A stretch of DNA of 64,000 bases from Ceriagrion tenellum (lineage: Eukaryota; Arthropoda; Insecta; Odonata; Coenagrionidae): assembly GCA_963169105.1 (NCBI GenBank), contig OY720637.1, positions 60,534,964 through 60,598,963 of the forward strand, given 5' to 3'. The translations under genes were made by a program, and so were the position numbers. Below the pieces are notes generated by a model that saw only the letters and a program-made list of their open reading frames with translations, ran no database searches and was not told where the DNA came from. Of this stretch, positions 54,017 to 64,000 are shown piece by piece; the first letter of the stretch is position 1, and the number at the start of each line of letters is the position of its first letter.

Positions 54017-54186
54017 TCATTCAATCCTAGGATTGGTTGACTGCAGCCCTCCACCCTTCCCTATCTGACGCAAGTTCCCTAACTTCCTGGTATCTCTTCC
54101 GATATACTTTCCTCTTTATTTGGTCCATGAACTCATTCCTTGGTCTTCCTCTGGGGAATTTTCCCTCCATTTTGCCTTCAATTATG
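54017..54186 (-). mobile_element. RTE-E LINE C-terminus, part 1
   Basis: The minus strand encodes GKFPRGRPRNEFMDQIKRKV and ELASDREGWRAAVNQS before the stop, the classic RTE ending (DRE.WRAA). It is interrupted at 54186 by a SINE and resumes at 54322. Confidence 0.88.
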
Positions 54187-54311
54187 TTTCCAAACATTGC
54201 ATGTAACAAATGATATGGCACGAAGTCACTCGCACGGGTGCATACACACCATCCGGGTTCGAATCCCGGTCAAGTCAAATGATTTTTTCATAGCGAATTT
54301 CGACCCTGGTG
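54187..54311 (+). mobile_element. SINE, internally deleted copy inside RTE-E
   Basis: Flanked by TTCAATTATG at 54177-54186 and 54312-54321, a 10-bp target duplication. The sequence equals both ends of the 254-bp element at 23222, but the middle is missing between GGGTGCATACACACC and ATCCGGGTTCGAATCCC. The A box is therefore lost and only the B box remains. Confidence 0.88.
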
Positions 54312-54826
54312 TTCAATTATGTTCTTCACAAATCCATTGTGTCCTATCCCACTCGCTCTTCTTTTCGGTAAGGTGATTTATTTGGTCTTTTCCTCTTCTA
54401 CCCATCTGCACACTTCAACATTTCCTATTTTATCCGTCCATTTTATCTTCAGCATCCTCCTTCAGCACCAGGTTTCCAAGGCTTCTAGTCTTTTATAGTC
54501 ATCTCTTCCAATGGTCCATGCTTCGAATCCACAGAGTGCCACGCTCCACGCGAACGTTTTCACATACTTCTTCCCATTTTGTCGTCCTAACTTTTATGAG
54601 CGCAGCAGCTGGGTTTTTCCCATAAACGTATTCTTAGCTTGGGATATTCTCCGCTTGATATCCGTTTCGATTCGTCCGTCTCACGCGATGGTACTTCCGA
54701 GATAGCTGAAGGAATCCACGTACTCTAATTTCTTTCATCATAGTGTGATTTTTGCATTAAGATTCTCTCTTCCGCATACAAGGATTTTAGTCTCCATCTT
54801 ACTTCTTTTCATGTTTTCATGTCGCC
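54312..54826 (-). mobile_element. RTE-E LINE, part 2
   Basis: Continues the RTE-E copy: antisense of the FEAWTIGRDDYKRLEAL-type block (54460-54530), then SFSYLGSTI, RIETDIKRRISQAKNTFMGK (54590-54700) and further upstream codons to 54826. Contains stops and shifts. Confidence 0.8.
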
Positions 54827-55171
54827 CGCATGTAAGCCAGCAAAATACGTCTTGTCCTCAAGATGGAACGACGCGGCGGAAATCACGAAAAACGGAAGAA
54901 AGCCCCGCGGAAGCCTTAATCATGGCGTCATTAATTCATACCTCCACTTCATTGAAGCTTAAGTTCGTCCGTTCTTCGTCCCGTTTATAAAACCATCCCT
55001 CTTTCTTTTCATTCCCAGCTTACCCAATATCCGCCCCTATGTAACGGTCTTCAAAAAAACCTCGTCCCTATTACCTGTTCCAACCACCAAATCTGCCTTC
55101 CCCTAATCTTATCTCATAAGTGTCCTCTTCTCACCCACCGTGCTCTGTTCAAGTCCGATTTTACAATGTTC
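54827..55171 (-). mobile_element. Spacer and weak RTE-D-like remnant
   Basis: 55010-55165 keeps the order of antisense RTE-D strings (TTCCCAGCTTACCCAATATC, ACCACCAAATCTGCCTTCCC) at low similarity. 54830-55000 is unassigned. Confidence 0.4.
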
Positions 55172-55324
55172 CAAGCTCCCAATTCATAGCGTGCCACGCT
55201 CCACACGTATGTTTTCACATGCCCAACACAAATCCTTTTAAGGACGTGTTCAAGTCAATATTAATACTACCAGGAGTATCTAAGGAAGAAGTGCACAAGT
55301 GAATTACATACACTTGAGCGTATT
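55172..55324. repeat. ~150-bp direct repeat, left copy (partner 57706-57860)
   Basis: CCCAATTCATAGCGTGCCAC through CAAGTCAATATTAATACTAC to TACATACACTTGAGCGTAT is repeated almost exactly at 57706-57860. The pair brackets the Jockey-like, Dong-like and RTE-I fragments. Confidence 0.9.
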
Positions 55325-56021
55325 TTCTGGGGTAGCTCACATCAATCTCATAAAGTTTTTAAATTACAAAAACAGGCAATCAGGGCTATACTCAATCTAC
55401 CCTATAGGGAGTCATGCAGGGCACATTTCCAATCCTTACTAATAATGCCTCTTACTGCCTTATATGTATTTAATTTAATAATGTATGTAAAAAAAATCTG
55501 AACGCATTTGATCTAAACTATGAAATACACCAAATAAACACCCGCCAGAAACACGACATACATATTGAACCGAGGTCAACTAAACTCGCAAGTGAAGGGC
55601 CATATCACAAAGGGGCCAAAATCTTTAACCTTCTACCACCAGATATTAAAAAAATCCAAAATATCAACTCATTCAAGCACAAATTAAAAGCACTTATATT
55701 GCAAAATTCAATTTATTCGCTAGATGAATACTACGACTTGTGTAAAAAATATGTCAACAAAAAGAACTCTACAACTTTCAAGCCATAACATGTATATATT
55801 AAATCACTGTGATCTATCATGTACCTATGTCTAATATGTTCTTATTTTATGTGCAGTTATATCTATATTGACGATTACTATGTAATATTTGTAGCCTGGT
55901 AAGCCTTGGAAGCTAAAATATGTACCACTGTCAGCTGTCTTTTATGTTTTTAATTCATGTGTTGTTTGTCCTCTATAAATTGACGATTTCTATGTTACAT
56001 TTGTAACCAAACAGAAATAAA
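55300..56021 (+). mobile_element. Jockey-like LINE C-terminus and 3' UTR
   Basis: Encodes FWGSSHQSHKVFKLQKQAIR, AILNLPYRESCRAHFQSL and LIMPLTALYVFNLIMYVKK. After a one-base shift in an A-run (55490) it gives IFNLLPPDIKKIQNINSFKHK and SIYSLDEYYDLC before a stop near 55788. FWG......F.LQK.AIR.I....R.SCR..F is the Jockey-group C-terminal signature. The UTR ends GAAATAAAATTATTATTATT, the ATT tail that is interrupted by the next element. Confidence 0.82.
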
Positions 56022-57057
56022 ATTATTATTATTATTTGAATTCTTCACTTCTCAGCCTTTTTAAGGGCTGGGAAACATTCACCTATCCCGGGTGCAAGGC
56101 ACCAAAGGGATTAGGCTCAAGTACTATTTTAATGTTCATTTAAAAATCTTCGTACTATGGAGCACGTGTTAATTATTGCGGTTTTTTGAATTGTCATGTA
56201 CAAATGATTTTCTATTCCTATTATTTCCAAGCTTTTGTGCAAGCTTTTTGGTATTACACCAGTCGCGGATATTATTATTGGTACAATTTTAACTGTTTTT
56301 TGGTTCCATATTTCTTTTATTTCTTCAGCCAGAGGAATATATTTCTGTATTTTTTCATTGTATTTAGCCTCTAAATTTTCTGTATTTGGAATGGATACAT
56401 CTATTAAGTATGTTCTTCGGTCTTGTTTTAATTGAAGAGTTATATCCGGTCTATTGTTTGGGCGAGGGCGGTCCGTTATAATACTTCTATTGTAATATAT
56501 TTTGACAGCTTCATTTTCTATTACAGGCAGTGGAGTCATTAGGTACCATGGTTTAGTTTCATGGGATACATTGTACTTATTAACTAATGCAAGATATATT
56601 CGTTTGCATATATTATCATGTCGTTGCGTGTATTCCACGCTTGCTAGTACACTGCATCCACTTGTGATGTGTTCTATTGTTTCTGACTTGCTATTGCATT
56701 TTCGGCATTTGTCATTCACGTTGGGTTCTTTAATTATGAATTTACTGTAGTTTTTTGTTTTAATTATTCTATCTTGTATGGCAATCATAAATCCTTCTTT
56801 TTCTGCAAAGATATCGGATGTTAACCATTTATTTGATGCCTTTTTGTCAATGTGTGGCTGCAGAAGATGGTTAGCATGCGTCCCATGTAGCGTTTTGGCT
56901 CTCCACCTCTCAAGCTTCGAACTGTCAGAATCTTTTTGTATCACTGTATTTCTTTTGCTTAGTTGTAAGGGAGAGTTATCTATTTGTATTAAGACTTTAT
57001 GCATTTGGGATTCTTTTTCTCTCGAGTAGATTAATTATTATTATTATTATTATTATT
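56022..57057 (-). mobile_element. R4/Dong-like non-LTR retrotransposon C-terminus in an (ATT)n target
   Basis: Minus-strand frame from the repeat edge (about 57033) through ATG at 57004 to a stop at 56129, open for ~300 codons. From the ATG: C100-x2-C103-x8-H112-x4-C117 zinc-knuckle-type motif (CRKC...EH..SGC), then RPD at 185-187 and D202 (RPDITL...LIDVSIP), the restriction-like endonuclease core of R2/R4-type elements, then VPIIISATGVIPK. It is flanked by (ATT)5 at 56022-56036 and (ATT)8 at 57034-57057. Dong elements are known to insert in TAA repeats. The reverse transcriptase is missing through 5' truncation. Confidence 0.85.
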
Positions 57058-57720
57058 ATATATTTTACTAAAGGCTGATGCCTTGTGGATGCAACCACTC
57101 TTCTCTGTCACTTGCTGTTCGTTTCAATGCCACGTAGTTGCTGCGCCCTATCCTCTTCTGAATCTCGTCCAAATACTCCTTCCTTGGCCGTCCTCTCCCT
57201 TTCTTTCCAAGCCCTTTGCCTTCAAGAATGTTGGTTAAGAATGCATTGTGTCTGATGACGTGTCCTATAAATTTTATTTTTTCATCTCCATTTCCGTTAA
57301 TAATCTTCTCTCTTCTTATTCTTCCCTTAAAACTTCCAGATTTGTTCATCTTTCCATTCAGCCTGTTCTTGTCATCTTCCGCCATATCCACATTTCACCA
57401 GCTTCAAGTCTATTCCTTTCTAATTTGCCCAAAGTCCAACTTTCACTTCCATACAGCAGCATACTCCATATAAATGTTTTTGAAAAGGATTTTCTGATGT
57501 TTATATTCATGAGTTTGCTGGTTAAAATATTTTTTTTAATCATAAACGCCTGTTTTGCCAAAGCAATCCGTCTCTTCACTTCCATTAAGCATCTCTTGTC
57601 CCGAGTGATTATACTGCCAAGATAACAAAAGCGTTCCACCTGATCAATTCCGGTGTCGTCAATCTTTATGTTGGTTTTAATTTCTTCCATATTTTTTCGT
57701 ACTACCATTGCTTCCAATTC
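57058..57720 (-). mobile_element. RTE-like LINE C-terminus, family RTE-I
   Basis: The minus strand 57753-57358 encodes DQVERFCYLGSIITRDKRC, EVKRRIALAKQAFMIKK and WSMLLYGSESWTLGKLERNR. A frame change near 57360 leads to FIGHVIRHNAFLTNILEGKG and KKGRGRPRKEYLDEIQK, ending TASDREEW and a stop. All are standard RTE C-terminal motifs. The element ends in an ATT/TAA tract, its own tail, in which the Dong-like element lies. Confidence 0.88.
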
Positions 57721-57860
57721 ATAGCGTGCCACGCTCCACACGTATGTTTTCACATGCTCAACACAAATCCTTTTAAGGACGTATTCAAGTCAATATTAAT
57801 ACTACCGAGAGTATCTAAGGAAGAAGTGCACAAGTGAATTACATACACTTGAGCGTATAT
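57706..57860. repeat. ~150-bp direct repeat, right copy
   Basis: Matches 55172-55324 with very few differences (ACATGCTCAAC for ACATGCCCAAC; TACCGAGAGT for TACCAGGAGT), then runs straight into a family B LINE end. Confidence 0.9.
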
Positions 57861-57863
57861 ATT

Positions 57864-58245
57864 TCCGCGTACCATTCGGAACCACAACAGCTGTGATCGT
57901 CGTCATGAATAGTTCGAGTATTGACAATAGGCAGGCAGTAAATCTTTCTCATTATATTCTCTACTCTCTTATTTATGCATGATGTAAATATTGATGTTAT
58001 TATTTATGCATGATATTTTGAATCTGTAGAGGTAGTCTTTGTATCCCTTGCATGTTGGAACGATTGAAGATAGAATGTTTCTTGGGTATTAGATTTTTAA
58101 TTAGCGCTTTGCATGTGTGGTACGCGGGTTTTAATGTAATGTCGGTGTTCTACCATATCATTCATGCATGCCTGGTGCGAAAGCACCCCCTGTCACACAC
58201 CCTCTGGGTGGCTTGCAGGGTATGACGTAGATGCAGATGTAGATG
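57864..58245 (+). mobile_element. CR1/L2-like LINE 3' end, family B
   Basis: Starts at the last codons FPRTIRNHNSCDRRHE and keeps the whole family B 3' UTR, stem-loop (58187-58221) and GTAGATGCAGATGTAGATG tail. Confidence 0.87.
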
Positions 58246-59271
58246 CTTGAGCAAACTCTTCAAGAATCATCACCAAGAACGCCTATAAAGCAGTGTCTCA
58301 CGTTCAATACATCTCTGCGTGCAGTAAAGGGCTCTTTCACCGAGAAATTCCCTGTTTAAGAGATTCCCAGGGTGAATGCGAACCATGAATAGAGGGCCGA
58401 GAGCCGAGCGTCGTAAGGAGCGTTCCCTTTTCATCAGACTTGCCGACTTTGCTCCATTCAAACGTCCTCTAAGGGTTATCCAATTCATATTCATGCGAGC
58501 ATATTGGCTCTCCCTTATGAGAGGAGAACCCTTTTCATTCTTAATCAGAACAGCGAGGCATCCGAGAGACCTCAAAAAAAAATTCCAATCCAGTGAAATT
58601 CTCTCGAAAGCGATGAACACTCCGGTTATTCCTTTAACTTCGCTCGCTGACTTCCTCAAATTTCACGTTTTACACAATCTGCTATTGCGGAAAGGAACAC
58701 GCTGAGAGGAATAATAACTACCGTCTACCCGGAAAACTCTTTAGATGAAATGAAGTTTGGAGAAACTAATATATTGTACGTCAGAAGCTATTTCATTTTT
58801 ACTCATAATCATCTAGACAATAACAGTGTCAGTGAATCTATGGAGGATGTCCTTAGAATAATGAAGTTCTTCCGCTGTCATTGTAGAGTTCTGTGAGGTG
58901 AGTTAATTGCAAAGAATCTGAAAATTTGCAAGCAGGGAAAATTTATGAAAGTATTTACCCTGCCTTAATCACATCTTACTAGAATGACTATGGCAGAAAA
59001 CGTGCAATGCGATGCCCAGTGGCCGAATATGATGCAAATAACATATGGTCTAACTGTGAAAGGTTTAGAAGTTGATATATGAAAGCTGCCCAATGAAATA
59101 ATTTGGAACGAGTCCCTACCTCTCGACTTAAGTGATTTTTAATTATGACATAGAAGCATATTGATGGGGCTCATTGCAGAGAGGAACATATGAGATAGGA
59201 TAAATGAAGGGCCCAATACATTGGAAGAAAGTCAGGAAGAGGGGCGTTGTTTGCATCGAATTTCATCATTT
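58246..59271. other. No supported gene
   Basis: Overlapping frames of 109 (+) and 129 (-) codons at 58270-58705 lack recognisable motifs. The rest is AT-rich. Confidence 0.3.
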
Positions 59272-59425
59272 ATTTAGGTATTCTACCGGTAAAGGCAGGT
59301 TTCGTTGAAATTCAGAGAATCTCCTCCCGGTTTTCTACACCCTCAGGGGCCTATCTCGCTCTAGTATAACCCATTTCGCCTCAGCATACGATCTATACTT
59401 CTTCACCCTGTCCATTCATTCCAAA
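59272..59425 (-). mobile_element. RTE-D LINE 3' end
   Basis: TATTCTACCGGTAAAGGCAGG to CATACGATCTATACTTCTTC and CCTGTCCATTC, then a break into the duplicated segment. Confidence 0.85.
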
Positions 59426-59429
59426 ATTC

Positions 59430-59788
59430 TTTTAATTCAGTTTAAAGAATCCTGATTTAGCTTATGAAATGCGTGACCCATTGAAAAGCTATAATTCAGG
59501 CTCAAAATATGCAGATTATAAATAATAATAAATAAATAAATAAATAAATTTATTTACAAATAGTTTACACGCTGTAATTTCCACGGATTATTTCACGGAT
59601 GTATTTTTTATGACCACGTTTGTCCAGTCATAGGAGAAGACAGCAGCGCTATTTGAATGGAACTACCGAATCTTGACTTCAATTACTCTAAAAATTCGAT
59701 TATAACTTTAAAACATAAGTGGTAATATGTCCTTATTTAATTTTTCTTCAGTTTCCCAGGAATTTTGCTTCTTATATTTTTACTTTTC
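59430..59788 (-). repeat. Duplicated segment (inverse of 41441-41730) with a microsatellite insertion
   Basis: AATTCTTTTAATTCAGTTTA through TTGCTTCTTATATTTTTACTTT is the reverse of the 41.4-kb segment. An extra ~60 bp (AATAATAATAAATAAATAAA ... ACACGCTGTAATTT, 59518-59577) is absent from the other copy. Confidence 0.8.
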
Positions 59789-59920
59789 TTAAGTATTCTA
59801 TCGGTTATGATAGGTTTTGCTGAATGTCAGATAATCTCATCCCGGTTTTATACACTCTCAAGGGCCTATCCCGCTCTAATATACCCTTTTTCGCATCAGC
59901 ATATGATCTATTTTGCTTCT
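59789..59920 (-). mobile_element. RTE-D LINE 3' end
   Basis: TATTCTATCGGTTATGATAGG to CAGCATATGATCTATTTTGC, the partner of the RTE-D end at 41325-41440 in the duplicated block. Confidence 0.85.
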
Positions 59921-59929
59921 TATTATTAT

Positions 59930-60650
59930 TATGTATTCTACCGGAAAAGGTAGGTTTTGTTGAATGTCAGAGAATCCGCTTCCGGCCTTTTACACATTAC
60001 TGGGCCTATCTCCCTCTAATATATCCTTTTTCGCCTCTGCATAAGCTCTACCCTTCTTCATCCCGTTCATGAAACCTACTCTCTTTCTTCCCCTTCCCCG
60101 CTTGCCCAACATCCTTCCCTCTATCACGCTCCAACCAATCTTATTATTATTACATCTTCCAGCCGCCAATTTTGCCGATTTTGAATTTCCTTAAGAAGTT
60201 TTCTTTCCTCGCCCACCATCTCAAGCACTTCCTCGTAGGCCTTCCTCTCCGTCCTACTCACATTTTCCATCCTTCTCCACACCCACAATTAAAATACCTG
60301 CAGCCTATTTTCGTCCTCCTTCCTGAGGATCCACGTTTCTGCCGCACATAACGCTACGCTCCATGCCAAGCTCCTCACCAGCCTCTTCTTCACATCCTTA
60401 CCCAATGTCCCCGTCATCAGCTCCCTTCTATTACTGAACGCCTCCTTAACCAGCGCCATTCTCTTCCGTAGGACTTTGCTACTATACCCGTTTTCCTCTA
60501 GCATGCTACCTAAGTAATTAAAATACTCGACATGCACGCGTTTGTGTCGTCCAACTTTAAACACCAGTCTCGCTTTCTTTGTCCTAGAGAATCTCATTAC
60601 TTTTTTCTTATGGTTAATCTTATTTCCGAATATCTCGCACTGCATCTATA
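59930..60650 (-). mobile_element. RTE-D LINE, longest copy
   Basis: 3' end TATTCTACCGGAAAAGGTAGG at 59935. The minus strand then runs through the GKRGRGRKRVGFMNGM and NEEVLEMVGEERKLL parts (broken). 60645-60289 is open, encoding NHKKKVMRFSRTKKARLVFK, VEYFNYLGSMLEENGYSSKV, RKRMALVKEAFSNRRELMTG and AETWILRKEDENRLQVF. Reference copy for RTE-D in this window. Confidence 0.88.
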
Positions 60651-61180
60651 AAAGCTACCACCAAAATAAGGCGGGATTACAAATACGAAGGCATGGCGGA
60701 ATAAATTATAGTTTTAAAGACGGAAAATCCACTTGGAGGAATAAAAATCTCATTAAACAGCGTGCGATTGCTAAACCTGATCTTTTATGCGTACGCATTC
60801 ATTTCAGAGATAACGAAAAAATCTTGGTATTCAAGATTATCGGGCGTCTTTTCCAATGAAATTTCCATATCAAGCCGCGGAAACTCTGACTCGGTGGCTT
60901 TTGATTCTGCGACCTAAGATCTCTTCCGTCCATTCAAATCGCGTTTCAGTCATACTACACCAAGCGAAATAATTTCAGAACTAGCTCCATGGCAATGCCT
61001 TCCCCATAGCTCTTTCCAGACATAAATACCTTGGAGCGGTGAAAATATTACAGTCGCCACGGCGAAAGAAGTCCGATGACAGCTTGAAAAGTGGAAGGGG
61101 CCAGGGAGCTCATAACGGGACTCGCGTATCCTAGAGCCAATAGCTGAACCCCGTCACCACCCCATCCCCCTACCGACCCT
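60651..61180. other. No supported gene
   Basis: Mixed DNA before the transposase-type exon. Confidence 0.35.
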
Positions 61181-61189
61181 GACGACGTT

Positions 61190-61369
61190 GTCACATTCAG
61201 TCTCCCTTGAGTCTTCTTTCGTGCAGTTTTCGGTGTCAAGTGCTTCAGTCTTTGGGTGTGTTGTTTGCGTATTATTGCAATTGTAATACTTACGCGATTA
61301 ATCCATTCGCGCTTTTGGGTGTTCACCGTAGGAGTTTTTTTTTTCTACCTTAGGCCTTCATTCAAGAGA
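61190..61369 (+). promoter_or_regulatory. Probable 5' region of the transposase-type exon
   Basis: No TATA box is obvious. TTCAGTCT occurs at 61197 and 61235, resembling arthropod initiator TCAGT. The assignment is weak and rests on position only. Confidence 0.2.
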
Positions 61370-61943
61370 ATGAGTGGAAAAAAAACGAGATCGTGTTGCG
61401 ACATCACGCTCGCGAAATGATCGTGTCCATCTACGAGTATTTTGAAAAAGAAAAGGTCAATGGTGGTCCAATAATTCCTGTTACAAGAGTGATGGATAGA
61501 GCTGCCCAAGCCTGTGGGATTAGCTCGAAATCGGTTTCTAGAATCCTAAAAGAAAAATACGGTGATACCAACGGTGAGAAGGAGCCAAGTGAGGTACTGC
61601 GGACACCCTCGAAGAAGAGGCCGAGAAGGAGTGGTAAAACTGAGCTGGATAATTTCAGCGAGGAAGCGATCAGGAGGCACATTTATGGGTATTACGAGAG
61701 AAAGGAATATCCGACTGTGCCAAAGTTATTGCAGTCTTTGAAGGAAGCGGATCTTTTCGAAGGAGCGCAAACAAGCTTGCGGAATGTGCTGAGCAGGCTT
61801 GGTTTTAAGTGGAAAAAGTTTTCAGGGAACAGAAAACTTGTACGTATGTATGAAAAAGGTGAAATTCTATGCGTACGGTTTTGTGTGTTCAATCATTACA
61901 GTATTTCATATTGGGTAACTATGTTCGGATTAATTTAACGTAA
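61370..61943 (+). CDS. N-terminal exon of an insect DDE-transposase-type protein (HTH part)
   Basis: A long open frame (in frame from 61354 to a stop at 61936) encodes VLRHHAREMIVSIYEYFEKEK, a helix-turn-helix-like AAQACGISSKSVSRILKEKY and a basic KKRPRRSGK stretch. DNFSEEAIRRHIYGYYERKE and the second helical unit SLRNVLSRLGFKWKKFSGNRK follow. This is the layout of the HTH region before DDE_3/Tc1-mariner-type endonuclease domains in many insect proteins (family knowledge). Similarity seems to end at NRKLV, where GTACGT (61840) and GTATGT (61844) are possible splice donors. No ATG lies in frame before codon M at 61426. An ATG at 61370 is one base out of frame across an 8-A run, so a frameshift or assembly error is possible. 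No DDE domain is seen downstream in the window. Confidence 0.65.
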
Positions 61944-62094
61944 TTAGGATCTCTAAAGAAGACAAAGGTGTAAAAAACAATTTTGAAGGCAAGGAAGCCG
62001 AAAAATGAGGTTATTTAAGTAATTCTAAAGCATAATCACCAAGAATACGTCCTGTGAAATAGAAATTAAGGGGGGCATAGTTCAAGGAATTTTT
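61944..62094. other. Possible intron start of the preceding gene
   Basis: AT-rich DNA after the exon, soon interrupted by an RTE-D end. No acceptor or second exon recognised. Confidence 0.25.
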
Positions 62095-62300
62095 TTATGA
62101 ATTCTACCGGTTCAGCTGGACCGGTTTTGCTGAATGTCAGAAAATCTCCGCGCGGTTTTCTATACTTTCAGGGACCTACCTCGGTCAACTACATTCTTAT
62201 CCGCCTCTGCATACGATCTACCCTTCTTCTACCTTTTCATGAAACCTATACCTTCTCTTTTTTTCCCTTCCCCGCTTGCCCAACATCCTTCCCTCTTATT
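62095..62300 (-). mobile_element. RTE-D LINE 3' end
   Basis: AATTCTACCGGTTCAGCTGGACC, TGTCAGAAAATCTCCGCGCG and CTTCCCCGCTTGCCCAACAT mark the RTE-D 3' end, truncated upstream. Confidence 0.8.
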
Positions 62301-63044
62301 TTTTTCCTACTTCCATTGAAGTCAACTTCAATGTGTAAACCAGCCTTAACTCTGCGCTTGTTCACACAGTCAATCGCGCCTCAACTAATAGATTCGATTG
62401 TTCACAATCGATTTATTCAGTCCGTGCTGGCAAATCAGGCGATCTGAGTCGCCTCGCTTGGAATTTTCAGATCGGTCCTAGATATGATCGATCTGAGATC
62501 GATTGGTAAACGTAGTGCATGGCATTCAAATACCAGCCTCCAATCATAAAAATTAGAGAAAATGCGTCGAATTAATAGTTCTATCAATGTATTCCCTCTC
62601 ACATAACGCTTGGTGTTTGATCAGATACACTACATATCATGGAACCAATCCAAGTTCCACTCCACATAAAACTCAGCTCGGTGGAAGAAATAGCTCACAG
62701 TTTACTCCTTACGAAGCGTCCTGTTACTGGTAAAGAAATAGCTTTTGCCACACCACCCTTACTAATAAATCTGTATCCGCGATAAGATAATGGCCAACGT
62801 GTCGCGCACTGCAATTGTAAGACTATCTTGTCTCGAATTCTTAAAAACGAGATCGTTATCGCCAATGTGGCGTAATGCCAGATAAGTCACCGAATGCGTC
62901 GTGAATAACTCTTTTGAATCATTTCTTTACAAATGTTTCGCTGGGAAAATTCGCTTCATTGCCGTTGAGCGTGGTTTTATTTAATTTTCGATTGACTGAG
63001 TGAAAACATTTGAATGAAACAATGCGTAATGATGGTGACCACAG
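62301..63044. other. No recognisable feature
   Basis: Contains GATCGATCTGAGATCGATTGG (62485), a short self-complementary cluster. No gene seen. Confidence 0.4.
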
Positions 63045-63485
63045 AAATTCCCGCTTCTACTGTCGGTGCAGAAATTATGTGCACTCGAGTTTGGGAACAA
63101 ATTAAAAAATAACGAAAAGCCATTCAGTAAAACTAATCACATCATAATTTTTCTTATTTATTTCTACGTTATTTAATAGTAACCTGAAATTTTTAACATG
63201 CATTTTTATATTTTTTACTTCGAGTGTAACGTAAAAAGCACCTATTTTCGAAGGTGTTCGAGCAAAGCTCCGACTTTGATTATTCGTAACTCAAACACAA
63301 GTACTTAAGTGAAAATTGTATTTCAGTCATTGGTAGATAAATATGTTCGCTATATACTTTGTTAGTTTTAGAATTATATCTTAAATAGGGAAGATGCTGT
63401 TACTAATTTTGTAAAATGATTGCATGGCAAAACTGGGGCGTCGTACGATTTCGTACTTGATCGCGTTGCAATCCGTATGCCTTGA
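63045..63485. mobile_element. Partial inverted copy of the TTAA-flanked element
   Basis: CTGTCGGTGCAGAAATTATG through AACTCAAACACAAGTACTT to GGGGCGTCGTACGATTTCG and GCCTTGAACAATAC is the reverse of 18190-17750. Neither terminal inverted repeat is present, so both ends are lost. Confidence 0.75.
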
Positions 63486-64000
63486 ACAATACCGATATTT
63501 AATTGTTCAATGCGTGAAAGAAATACCGTTTCCTTACCTAAGCCTAATCTAATTTTACTCCAAAGATGTTTTGTATATATATCACGAAAAATATTTAATG
63601 TCCTTCTGACACACATCAAGGAAGAAAAAACACGAAAATTTCTTAAGGAAATCAAAAATTGGTCATTGCTTATAACAAAACATCGAGGTTTTGTTTTGTA
63701 ATTTGCATGAAATATTTATTTAATTAAATGTAAAAAATGAAGCGTTATCGTATTACCATTGTTATAGTAAGTATACCTGATCATGTATTTATGTGTTCAT
63801 TTCTGTTGCCACTGCATATCATTCTGAATATCCGAGTCATTTTTTTGTAATAGTTTATAATTCTTCACTGTATTTTGTAACATTTGATTGAAAAATTTAA
63901 ATCTTTTTGTATGTTGTTATTGCTTTTGCATGGATTAACTGTTAGCAGACACATCCTTAGGGGTTATCTATTGTATACTACTTTGTAATTCCTGAAATGA
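63486..64000 (+). mobile_element. Probable Jockey-like LINE C-terminus and 3' UTR
   Basis: 63492-63701 encodes LPKPNLILLQRCFVYISRK then IFNVLLTHIKEEKTRKFLKE and IKNWSLLITKHRGFVL, like the .IFN.LP..IK.....KFK..LK.WL end of Jockey proteins. T-rich non-coding DNA follows to the window end. No tail seen; the family is inferred. Confidence 0.5.

Overview
This window looks like an intergenic or intronic stretch of an AT-rich arthropod genome, most likely an insect. The evidence is the mix of repeats: many 5'-truncated LINE fragments of CR1/L2-like, Jockey-like, RTE-like and R4/Dong-like type, tRNA-derived SINEs, and short inverted-repeat DNA elements with TAA, TA or TTAA flanks. I see no ordinary host gene with a convincing exon series, no rRNA, no CRISPR array and no intact autonomous transposon. 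The species cannot be fixed from the sequence.

Layout. 1-13 kb is dominated by CR1/L2-like LINE 3' ends (families named A, B, C and H here). They share a 3' stem-loop and a TAGATG-type tail. RTE-like antisense fragments, one SINE and several GC-rich low-complexity blocks lie among them. 13-22 kb holds inverted-repeat DNA elements, a ~31-bp tandem array and a 1.08-kb TTAA-flanked inverted-repeat element. 22-27 kb holds RTE-D fragments, a 254-bp SINE with target duplications, a Jockey-like C-terminus and a TA-flanked fold-back element. 27-46 kb holds three copies of a ~0.65-kb TAA-flanked MITE, a ~1-kb composite repeat present twice (32.3 and 42.4 kb), tRNA-like fold-back elements and several minisatellites. 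46-61 kb is a dense RTE graveyard with nested insertions. Its centrepiece is an R4/Dong-like retrotransposon C-terminus sitting inside an (ATT)n tract between a Jockey-like tail and an RTE tail (55.2-57.8 kb). 61.4-61.9 kb carries the only gene-like open exon: the N-terminal helix-turn-helix part of an insect DDE-transposase-type protein. The last kb has a second copy of the 17.6-kb element and a Jockey-like end.

How the parts work together: almost everything is decayed mobile DNA, and the informative part is the order of events. One element interrupts another at 11.5, 26.4, 49.8, 52.8, 54.2 and 56.0 kb. The most unusual signal is a hairpin placed directly before GAAAC and after a CTGANGA-like motif. 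It recurs in five otherwise different inverted-repeat loci with different but matched stem sequences. It resembles, but does not equal, a hammerhead ribozyme core. Element family letters (A, B, C, H; RTE-D, E, F, G, I) are local labels, not database names.
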